Shown here: positions 26,209 through 35,200 of the stretch, piece after piece
Numbering within the stretch: position 1 is the stretch's first letter
Layout: each line of letters starts with the position of its first letter
Source: Pycnococcus provasolii
Lineage: Eukaryota > Chlorophyta > Pseudoscourfieldiophyceae > Pseudoscourfieldiales > Pycnococcaceae
Length of the DNA: 64,000 bases
Assembly: GCA_938743325.2 (NCBI GenBank)
Contig: OW568879.1
Coordinates: 558,001 to 622,000, forward strand
Direction: 5' to 3'
Notes under the pieces: model-generated
Database searches by the model: none
What the model was told of the DNA's origin: nothing
Seen by the model: the letters and a program-made list of their open reading frames with translations, nothing else
Translations under genes and position numbers: made by a program

Positions 26209-29200
26209 ATGTCTGCTCATGATGCTTCGGAAGAAGTGCACTCGCATTCCAGGAATGTTTCCTTCAAGGACTCCTCCTCTGGAAGCTTGGTGACGGCGGA
26301 CTCCTCCTCTGGAAGTCTTGGTGGTGCTGATGCTGGTGCAGGTGCTGGTGGTGCTGGTGCTGGTGCTGGTGCTGGTGCTGGTGCTGGTGCTGGTGCTGGT
26401 GGTGCTGGTGCTGGTGCAGGTGCTGGTGGTGCTGGTGCTCTTGGCCTCTCGATAAAGGTGGTTGGTGGTGGTGGTGCTTCCTCTGCTTCTTCCACCACGA
26501 CGAGCACTCGCGCTGGTTTGTCGCGCACGTCCTCGCGCGCCAGCTCGCAGGCCTCTGGGAGGGCGCTCCAGACGACGTACGTGCGCCTGAACAAAACCTC
26601 GCCGAACATTAGGGCGGCGCAAGGGGCGGCGCACACCTCGGACGAACTTGGGGATATCAAACGAGACGTGCTCGAGTACGGGATGCGACGAGGACCGCAG
26701 TCGCCAAACCTTAAGAAAAGTGTACTCAAACGCTTGACATCCGACGAAAAGTTGGGAGCTCAGGCGACACTGCAAGGGCAAATGCTACCGCACCCGCCCG
26801 TCGGGGAACTGCACATGCCCATCGCGTCGCCACGCAGGAAGCCGCGCTCGACACGAAACCAAAGGGTGTCTGTCGAGGATATCCTGCAAGGAGCCTTCAG
26901 GAGATACAAAGTCGTGGCAGAAGGAGTCGGGCTGAACTACGCGGTGGTGGGTGTCACGGCGACGTTTCGAGTCCTCGTGCGCAACAGGTTTGGGCTGCCC
27001 GTAACGGACGTGCGCCGCTCGGAGGTCAAGGTGTACCTGCAGCATGGGCCGGGGTCGCCTGTCATCGACGTGCAGCACGATCCCAACCATCCAGCCGGAG
27101 GCGCATTCGTCGTGAGGTGGTCCGTGCCGCTCAGCGGAACGTACGAAGTCGCCGTGAGCGTGCGCTCCACTGTCTGCAAAGGCTCGCCGTTCAAGGCAAC
27201 CGTGGAACCGGCGTGCACGACGGCGGCGAAGTGCCGCGCGTTGGCGGCGAGCTCCAAGGCGTACGGGTCTCACATCCTCTTCTCGGGCGTGCGTCAGAAT
27301 AGTGGCGTCAGAGGTGACGGAAACGAGAGCAACGACGACCACCCAAAAACGCCGAAAACTCCAATTAGTCGCACGAAAAGCGACACCGGCGCCTTGCGAG
27401 CGGCGGTGGTCGCTGGCCTCACGGGTGAGGTGGCCATCACGGCGTGCGACCAGCTGGGCAGTCAGCGGCGCGCAGGTGGCGACCACTTCGCCGTGGCTGT
27501 GCACGGTCCAGGGCGCGTCGTCAAGGGCGAGGTGACAGACCAGGGGCAGGGGAAGTACACGCTCGCGTACATGCCTCGCATAGCCGGCGTGTACAGGATG
27601 AACATCTACCTCCTTCCACCTCGCGGCCGGCGGGACGTCGCTGAGGGCAAGTCTCTCTTCACGAGTGTGGCGGTGGCAGAAGCCTCGACCGACTTTCTTG
27701 TCAGCCCGAGAGGGTGGAACAGCAAGCACGACCACGAACAGGCTCGCATCAAGGCGGTGGTCGCCGGCGCAACGCCCAGCCATGCGAGCATCGACGCGAA
27801 TGCAACACCCGATTGGCCCGAAGAATGGCGCATTGCGGGCTGCCCGGTCGAGGTCGAGGTCATTCCCGCCGCGGCATACCCGGCAAAGTGTACCGCCGTC
27901 GGCGATGGTGCGTACAAGGCTATCGCGGGCCAGGACACTAGCTTTCGAGTGTGGATGCGTGACCGCTTCGGGAATCGCTGCAAGTTTACTGGGGGTTCCC
28001 TCGTGGTGATGCTCGTGCCGACTTGGCTGTATCAAAAGAGCCGCAACCGTATGCGAGATTCCGTGCTGGTTGGTTTTGAGATGCAGGCCAGAAGGGAGCA
28101 GGAGGCAAAACTTATGAGTGCGTCGAAAATAGCGCGGTTCACTGAGATGAACTCGCTGAGAAGAGATGGGGCAGGCACACCTGAATGGGAACACATGCCC
28201 GCACCGCCGCAGGCTCTGACACAAATCTACGACCCGCGCGTTTTCTCTGATGCCGTCGTTGACCTCGACGTTGCGGATTGCTTAGATGGCAGCTATATTT
28301 GTACCTACAATGTGTCCGTCGCGGACACGTACAACCTCGTCGCATACCTCAACGGAGGGCTCTGCAATAATATGCGCCATGATATCGTCGTTGCTCCCGC
28401 TGCACCATTCGCGCCGAATTGCGTCGTATCGCCAGCGCGTCGCTGCACCGAAGACCAGAGGCAGGATGCGATAAGTTTGTCGTGCGGCCAGGCTCTCACC
28501 ACGTATGCTGGAGAGACGGTTAAGGTGCGCTTGCGACCGTACGACGCGCTCGGTAATCAACGCCCAGACTTTGGCGATGCGGTGCTCGAGTGTCGTGCTT
28601 CCATCTATCGTTCGAACGCGGAGCTCTCCGACGGTGATGTGCCCATCATCGACCCGGAATTGACGGTAAGCAAAGTCACTGAAGAGATCGAACGACCTGG
28701 GGAACACGAATACGTCCTCACGTGGCGCAGCGAGATTACGGGAAGCTACTTGATTCGCATCGCGTTGAATGGCGAGCCGATTGCGCATGCGCCGTTTCTC
28801 ATATCAGTGCGAGCGAATTTAGTGGACCCGCATTCCTGCGAGGCGATGGGCAGCGGACTCTTCGGCGCCATTGCTGGCGAGTTGACTGAATTTTCCATCA
28901 TTGCACGTGACAACTTCGGTAACATGACGCCGTATCTGCACGACAAAAAAGTGAAATCGCAAGAGAGCAATCGCATGATTCCATTTATTGCAACCCTGTA
29001 CGGGCCACTGCCGATTGAAGATGATGAAGCTCTTCTTCGGAAGCGTGGTGGCAAAATTGCCGAGTCTACTACAATAGAGTGTCTCATCAAGCAAGCGGAA
29101 GACGGTCATTTCTCCGGGGCGTTTGAAAATGAGAATTGGAGGCTAAAGCGCGAGAAAGAGTCTGTGTTTACCAGCACATACACCGCAATTGCTTCGGGCT

Positions 29201-32118
29201 TATACCGGCTCAACATCCTGTGCAACGGCGTGGAAATCAAGTCGTCGCCGTACACGATAGACGTGCAGCCGAATGTGACGTGCGAATGGCAGTGCGAGCT
29301 AACTGGCACGGGGTATCATAGAGCGGTTGCGGGGAACACGACGCTCTTTACCATCGTTGCATTGGACAGACATGGAAATACCCGCTGGATCGGAGGCGAC
29401 CGCTTCGTTGTCCGCCTTACGCATCAGCTTGAAAAGAGTCTGGCCATTGCAGGCTATCGACTCAATGTCGAAGGCAACGATGACGAAAGCCTCGCCCTGG
29501 CGTATGACGCGCGCATGGATGCTCCGATACAAGCTGAAACGATCATCGGGAAGCTGCGAGACAATGGCGACGGCACGTATCTTGTGGATTATATCGCAGA
29601 GGTAGCGGGCTTGTATTACTGCGACATCCTGCTCGATGGTAAGATGGTGCGACGCGAGGAATTGCGCGTCATACCAAATCACGCGCGACCGAATCGATCA
29701 TCGATCGTGGGTCAAGGTTCGATTCGATCAACTTGTGGCGAGCGCGCGAGCTTCCGCTTGGTAGTTCGCGACCTTTATGGCAACCGAATTCAACAAGGGG
29801 GTAGCTCTATCAAGGCGACGGTTAAAATGCTGGATCCAAGAAAGATGTATAAAACTCAAAACCGGTTTTCTCTGTCTGGGATGAGGAAAAAGAGTATGCT
29901 GGTGGGCATTTTTGCTAAGGCGGGCACCTCAGAGGATGCCAGAACGCAGATGGACCGCAAGCTCTCTGAACCCGATCCTGTGAAATTTTTCATGTGTCGC
30001 AAGAATGTTGAAGTTTCAAAGCGCACGATGAATTTGAGAAATCCCGTTATCAAAGCCTGGGAGACCGAGGTAAAGGACCAGCACAATGGAAGATACGAGA
30101 TCCTGTACTCGTGCGAGCTTTGCACCACAGATCCTGCCAAACCGCTTACATATCGCATTTTCATTGAGATTGATAACATCAAGAAAGAGAAGTCGCTGTA
30201 CTGCGAGCCGACACTATATCCAGCCGTGGTGGATCCAGACCGATGCGTGTTGCGGCGCGTGGACATTTCTCTCATCGCGCATGGCGATGATGACGACGAT
30301 GGCGACCTCGAAGATGCTATGCAATCCATCCAAGACAGTGCTGACAGCTTACCCCCGTTGAAAGCTGGGGAACGGGCGATATTTCTTTTGGAGGCGCGCG
30401 ACAGATTCGGCAACCTCAGACACGTTGGCGGCGAGGAATTTACGGTTGGCTTGGTGACCGACGTCAGGGACTATGATGCTCCACGTCCGCAGTCGCAAAG
30501 ATCGTTTGGCGACGGCCTGTTGGCACCGCGTTTCGCGGCACCGACGAAGCTGTCCGGCGGCGCTACCATGGTTTCTGACCGCAAAATGATTCTCTGGGCA
30601 AATGTGACCGATATCGGATATGGCCTGTATTCCGTGAAATTCCGCGCCCTCGACGCTGGCACATACTCCCTCACAGCGTCGCACATCTTAGTCAAAAGTG
30701 AAGACCCTGAAACCGGCCACAGGGAGGTTAGGGTGCGCACCTTCTGGCGAAGTCGGGTGGGCATAGAATCGTGCGGAGCAGACCCGCGAACGAGTCTGCT
30801 AAGTGGCTTGAATCTGCTGAAATGCATGCCCAATCAGCCTTGCATTGCCTACCTGCTGGCGCGCGACAGCTATGGGAATCCCGCACAGGCTAAGCCACAT
30901 GGCTACTTGAGTAGTGCGGATGCGACGACGACAATGCATCCTGACCCCGTCGCATCTCTCGAAGCGAACTTGCTCCACGATACTACCGGTGAGACGGCGG
31001 GCATCGTCGCCATGTGCGCGTACGATCCGCGTCGTATCGAAGACTACGGCGATGCCGCCATCGTTGACCCGGTGTGCCCGGAAAATGTCGCTTCGACGCA
31101 GTCGAAGGGTGACACTGCTTCACACTTCAAGCTGATGTGGTCGCCTCGTGCGCTTGGCAAGTTGCGACTTGAGGTGCTTCTCAACGGCGAGCACGTAATG
31201 GGATCTCCTGTTCTTATCAACTGCGAGTCGCCCGGCGTACTTGAGAGCATTGACAATTTGGTGACTGCGGCTCCGCTGGAGACGAAGCGATCGAGTGGCG
31301 AGACGTTCCCGCGAAGTCTTTTGGAGGTTGTGCAAAGCCAAGGTCCCGTGTTTGACGCCGACAGTTCACAGAGCTGGCGCAAGCATTTGCCTAGCACTAC
31401 CGTGTCAGCAGCCGATGCCGCACAGGGCCCTATGATGCCAGAGTCTTACACCGGCGCGGCCACGGCACTGATGCAGGCATATGGCCTGAGTCCACGCTTC
31501 GTGAACTTGGGTGCTTCGGATCACCCCAAGACGATTCGTCCAACAACGAGGGAGAGGTCATTTGTTTACGATGAGCTGGACCCCGCATTTGGCCGATTGA
31601 ATGCACATCGAAGATGGAGGTTCCGTGCACGGGAAAGTACGATGCACGCCGGTATCTATCGTATGGCGCATTCTAGTCGCGGGCACGCCAAGTGCGCTGA
31701 GCACGACTTTGTCGTGCAACCACCATCGCCATCTGAGCACACGAGCACAACAACACGGCTGGGATACCTCCGGCCGCCTCCACAGGATGACAGCGAGCAA
31801 GGCGATAGCGTTGGTGGTATTGGCGACAAAGGTGAGGCGGCGGTTGCGGCGGCACCCACGGCGACATTCCCGCTTCCCTTGCCTGACAAGCCAGTTCCCT
31901 ACCGCAAGGTGTTGGTTCCTCGCATTGAGATGAAGCTGCCAACCTCGGTGAGTGAGATTTGCGAGCCTGATCCTGGCTTTGTGACGCGGAGGAGGACGGC
32001 GGCGTCGGCGGCGTCATCCGATCAAGGTAAGTCGCCAAGAATAGTTGGAGGGTACGACGTTCCAGCTGGCTTATATCGCCGACCTTTGTACGAAAGGACG
32101 TGGGAACGGAGGCAGTAG
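26209..32118 (+). CDS. Giant filamin-type immunoglobulin-repeat protein
   Basis: 1969 aa from the ATG at 26209. After a Ser-rich head and a (Gly-Ala)n tract (around 40-90) there are at least eight filamin/ABP280-type repeats. Their hallmark is C-x-A-x-G-x-G...AG...T.F.V..RD.FGN, seen for example as GAYKAIAGQDTSFRVWMRDR with FGN, MGSGLFGAIAGELTEFSIIA with RDNFGN, and GTGYHRAVAGNTTLFTIVAL with DRHGN. Each repeat ends with G.Y...Y....G.Y.......G. Filamin repeats mediate protein binding and dimerisation; in plants they occur in the gamete-surface protein GEX2. There is no calponin-homology actin-binding domain, signal peptide or membrane span here, so this is not a classical filamin. The C-terminal ~250 residues lack clear repeats. 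Confidence 0.88.
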   Translation: MSAHDASEEVHSHSRNVSFKDSSSGSLVTADSSSGSLGGADAGAGAGGAGAGAGAGAGAGAGAGGAGAGAGAGGAGALGLSIKVVGGGGASSASSTTTSTRAGLSRTSSRASSQASGRALQTTYVRLNKTSPNIRAAQGAAHTSDELGDIKRDVLEYGMRRGPQSPNLKKSVLKRLTSDEKLGAQATLQGQMLPHPPVGELHMPIASPRRKPRSTRNQRVSVEDILQGAFRRYKVVAEGVGLNYAVVGVTATFRVLVRNRFGLPVTDVRRSEVKVYLQHGPGSPVIDVQHDPNHPAGGAFVVRWSVPLSGTYEVAVSVRSTVCKGSPFKATVEPACTTAAKCRALAASSKAYGSHILFSGVRQNSGVRGDGNESNDDHPKTPKTPISRTKSDTGALRAAVVAGLTGEVAITACDQLGSQRRAGGDHFAVAVHGPGRVVKGEVTDQGQGKYTLAYMPRIAGVYRMNIYLLPPRGRRDVAEGKSLFTSVAVAEASTDFLVSPRGWNSKHDHEQARIKAVVAGATPSHASIDANATPDWPEEWRIAGCPVEVEVIPAAAYPAKCTAVGDGAYKAIAGQDTSFRVWMRDRFGNRCKFTGGSLVVMLVPTWLYQKSRNRMRDSVLVGFEMQARREQEAKLMSASKIARFTEMNSLRRDGAGTPEWEHMPAPPQALTQIYDPRVFSDAVVDLDVADCLDGSYICTYNVSVADTYNLVAYLNGGLCNNMRHDIVVAPAAPFAPNCVVSPARRCTEDQRQDAISLSCGQALTTYAGETVKVRLRPYDALGNQRPDFGDAVLECRASIYRSNAELSDGDVPIIDPELTVSKVTEEIERPGEHEYVLTWRSEITGSYLIRIALNGEPIAHAPFLISVRANLVDPHSCEAMGSGLFGAIAGELTEFSIIARDNFGNMTPYLHDKKVKSQESNRMIPFIATLYGPLPIEDDEALLRKRGGKIAESTTIECLIKQAEDGHFSGAFENENWRLKREKESVFTSTYTAIASGLYRLNILCNGVEIKSSPYTIDVQPNVTCEWQCELTGTGYHRAVAGNTTLFTIVALDRHGNTRWIGGDRFVVRLTHQLEKSLAIAGYRLNVEGNDDESLALAYDARMDAPIQAETIIGKLRDNGDGTYLVDYIAEVAGLYYCDILLDGKMVRREELRVIPNHARPNRSSIVGQGSIRSTCGERASFRLVVRDLYGNRIQQGGSSIKATVKMLDPRKMYKTQNRFSLSGMRKKSMLVGIFAKAGTSEDARTQMDRKLSEPDPVKFFMCRKNVEVSKRTMNLRNPVIKAWETEVKDQHNGRYEILYSCELCTTDPAKPLTYRIFIEIDNIKKEKSLYCEPTLYPAVVDPDRCVLRRVDISLIAHGDDDDDGDLEDAMQSIQDSADSLPPLKAGERAIFLLEARDRFGNLRHVGGEEFTVGLVTDVRDYDAPRPQSQRSFGDGLLAPRFAAPTKLSGGATMVSDRKMILWANVTDIGYGLYSVKFRALDAGTYSLTASHILVKSEDPETGHREVRVRTFWRSRVGIESCGADPRTSLLSGLNLLKCMPNQPCIAYLLARDSYGNPAQAKPHGYLSSADATTTMHPDPVASLEANLLHDTTGETAGIVAMCAYDPRRIEDYGDAAIVDPVCPENVASTQSKGDTASHFKLMWSPRALGKLRLEVLLNGEHVMGSPVLINCESPGVLESIDNLVTAAPLETKRSSGETFPRSLLEVVQSQGPVFDADSSQSWRKHLPSTTVSAADAAQGPMMPESYTGAATALMQAYGLSPRFVNLGASDHPKTIRPTTRERSFVYDELDPAFGRLNAHRRWRFRARESTMHAGIYRMAHSSRGHAKCAEHDFVVQPPSPSEHTSTTTRLGYLRPPPQDDSEQGDSVGGIGDKGEAAVAAAPTATFPLPLPDKPVPYRKVLVPRIEMKLPTSVSEICEPDPGFVTRRRTAASAASSDQGKSPRIVGGYDVPAGLYRRPLYERTWERRQ
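26325..26445 (+). repeat. (Gly-Ala) coding microsatellite, GGTGCT units
   Basis: The hexamer GGTGCT/GGTGCA is repeated about 17-20 times inside the filamin-repeat gene and encodes a Gly-Ala tract. The unbroken frame argues that repeat length changes in whole hexamers. Confidence 0.9.
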
Positions 32119-32238
32119 TTTATAAAGTCCTTGTACTGTATATTGAAAACAATTCGTTATTTCACATAAAAGGCAAATATTACAACGAATCTACAAAATA
32201 TGGCACTACTATTGCCATACGTAACGTCATGTTTAGCT

Positions 32239-35200
32239 CTACGAAGCTTCTTCTTTTTCAGGACTCGCCACGGATCCAGATCGCTTGCGGATCGCAGCGA
32301 GCATTAAGTCACGCGCACCCATGTTCAAAGGCACACCGCCGAGAGTCTTCGGCTCTTCCTCCTTCGCCTCCTCCGGTGCTGCCGAAGCAACCCCTTTATT
32401 ATCTTCCGGCGTCTCGGTGGCAGCATCCTCCGCGACTGCCACGAGCGCGGCTGACGCACGATCAGACAACGGACTTGCCACAGATCCAGCACGCTTTCGA
32501 ATCGCAGTCATCATCAAGTCACGCGCATCCATGTTCAAAGGCACACCGCCGAGAGTCTTCGGCTCTTCCTCCTTCGCCTCCTCCGGTGCTGCCGAAGCAA
32601 CCCCTTTATTATCTTCCGGCGTCTCGGTGGCAGCATCCTCCGCGACTGCCACGAGCGCGGCTGACGCACGATCAGACAACGGACTTGCCACAGATCCAGC
32701 ACGCTTTCGAATCGCAGTCATCATCAAGTCACGCGCATCCATGTTCAAAGGCACACCGCCGAGAGTCTTCGGCTCTTCCTCCTTCGCCTCCTCCGGTGCT
32801 GCCGAAGCAACCCCTTTATTATCTTCCGGCGTCTCGGTGGCAGCATCCTCCGCGACTGCCACGAGCGCGGCTGACGCACGATCAGGCAACGGACTTGCCA
32901 CAGATCCAGCACGCTTCCGAATCGCAGCCAACATCATGTCACGCGCATCTAGCGTTAAAGGCACGCCACCAAGAGTCTTCGGCTTTTCCTCCTCCGGTGC
33001 TGCCGCAGCAACCGTGGAGTTGCCTCCCTCGCTAACATTCTTCGGCTCGGTGACGGTACCTCCCGCGCGTCCAACGAGCGCGGCCGACGCATGATCAGCT
33101 AAGCCAACCGCCACGCTTGCACTCCTCGGTCGCCTCTTGGCCACCTTTTCAGCCTTCTCCTTCTCCTTCTCCTCTTTCTGCACGTCCTTGATGACGACGT
33201 CGTACGAGGCAAGGAAGTTGCCGACAATTTTCAATAGCGATGCCGGATCCTCCACTTTCGAAGACGACGAAAAAGGCGTCGAAGCCTTGCCCTTAGCCTT
33301 GGGAGATGCGGCACTCGCCTCAGCTTCGGGATCTCCGATGTACAACGCCAGCTCGCGGAGGCCAGCCTTTGTCGAGTCTTTAGCGCGCTTCAACTTCTCC
33401 ATTTGCTCTCGAGCGCTGTCGCAGAAAGGAACCATCACGTCACGGAATCGGTCGAGCTCAGCCGTCGGTGACGACGGAACGTTTGCGGAGGAGTCGTCGC
33501 TGCCTGCCATGGTGTTCACAATCTCACTTTCCACGCTCGCGATGCCATTGGAAAGGATATCTATCTGACCGCTTACCGTGTGGAAATTCACGTTCAGAAC
33601 CTTTCTTGTCGCCGCAAGCTCCGAGCTAAGCAGCGCGGCCGTCGGACTCTTCTTCATAACCTGCCTCACGACGAAGTGCAGCAAGCTCACCTTCTTGTCA
33701 ATCCCGGACTTGACATCGCGAAGCTGCAGAAGCGTTTCGAGGTGAAAGCCAGAGGCTCCACCGCGGAATGTGCCCGCGTTCAAGTGGTTGCCCGAAGCAA
33801 GAACCATCTGCAAAAGCAGTTTGAAGTCCTTGCTTGCCATCACCGATCCAGCGGCGGAATCCACGACATTGAGCGTTGCGCGAACTGCGGCAACACGCTC
33901 TTCGAAGGTTGCACGGAATATAAGCGCATTGACGCGCCTCGCGAGCCGTGGAACATCCTTGATGACGAGGAAGAACTTCTCAACCGTTCCGAGTAATTCC
34001 CTATCGCCCTTGTATCCTTCGACCAACTTGATCTCCTCGCGTGTAGGGACAGCCTCCTTCAGCGTCTCGAGAGCCTCCACACTGAGCTCCGAATCGTCCA
34101 TGCTCCTCAGCGCGCTTGCGATATCCTCGTGGCTCAATTTCTTGATGGAAGCCAGCTGGATGCTGAGATTGTGCGAACGCTTCGAGTCGATGAGATGCAC
34201 AACCTCCTTCTTCTTTATCTCGACTTGTTTTGCCTTCTTCTTCATCTCCTTCGGATCTTCCTTACGGAAGAATTTTTCAAGTTCGCTGGTATCCACATCT
34301 GCAGAACCAGCCCATATTCCAGTGCCTTGAACAGCCTTGCTCAGGATCTTCCAATGAACGCTCTTGTACTCGTTCGATTTTGGCATCATAGCTGCCGGCA
34401 CCTTGGCTCCAGGAGGAGGGGGTGGCGGCGGCGGTCCTTTCCTGCCACCAGGAGGCGGAGGAGGGGGAGGAGGAGGGGGAGGGGGAGGAGGACCCTTGCC
34501 CCCAGGCGGTGGTGGAGGAGGCGGAGGAGGCGGGGGAGGTGGCGGTGCAGCTTTTGGAGGCGGAGGCGGGGGCGCGGGCGGCGGTTTCGGTGGTGCAGGT
34601 GCTGGTTCTTTCTTTTCCTCAATCGGCTGCTTCACAGAGCCTGTGCCTGTGGTGCTTCCGTCACCGATGCGCTTCGCATCTTCCAAGGAGACAAGAACCA
34701 TACCCTCCGGAATTCCAGCGATCATCGCGCCATCGCTTCCGCCCTCTTGCTCGGCAGATTTCCTCGCACCGCCCGCATAGGATGCGGGGGGAATATCCTT
34801 GAAGTACGAACGCATCAAGCTCTTCTCTTCCTCGGAGGGTTTCTCTGCTGCTACGACATGAACGCGTCCTGATTTCTTGTCGTGATCCAGCGATCCGGAG
34901 AGAGTTCCACTGTCACTGCGAGTGAGGCCAGCATGACTACCGCCATTCGACGGCATGTCAGCGTGGTTGTCAACATTCTCCTTGTTTCCTTCCTTCGTGG
35001 TGCCCACATCGCCATGAAGGTTGCCTGGGCGACCACGCGGAGCTGGCAACGGCGAGTCCAGGATCAGGCCAGCAAGCGGCACTCCGCCGGCAACGGGCGA
35101 GGTGCGAATGGCACTTAACGCTGGGGCACCATGTCCGCCACCGTTTGTAACCGTGCCACCTTGGCGAGGCACAGACACGGCGGCGTTGGACCCGGCGACA

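Noticed and set aside
26785-28224. 479-codon minus-strand ORF opposite the filamin-repeat gene
   Set aside because: Antisense shadow; the sense strand carries clear repeats.
32100-33035. 311-codon plus-strand ORF with three identical repeats
   Set aside because: It is the antisense of the formin's 210-bp coding repeats, whose sense reading continues FH2 in frame.
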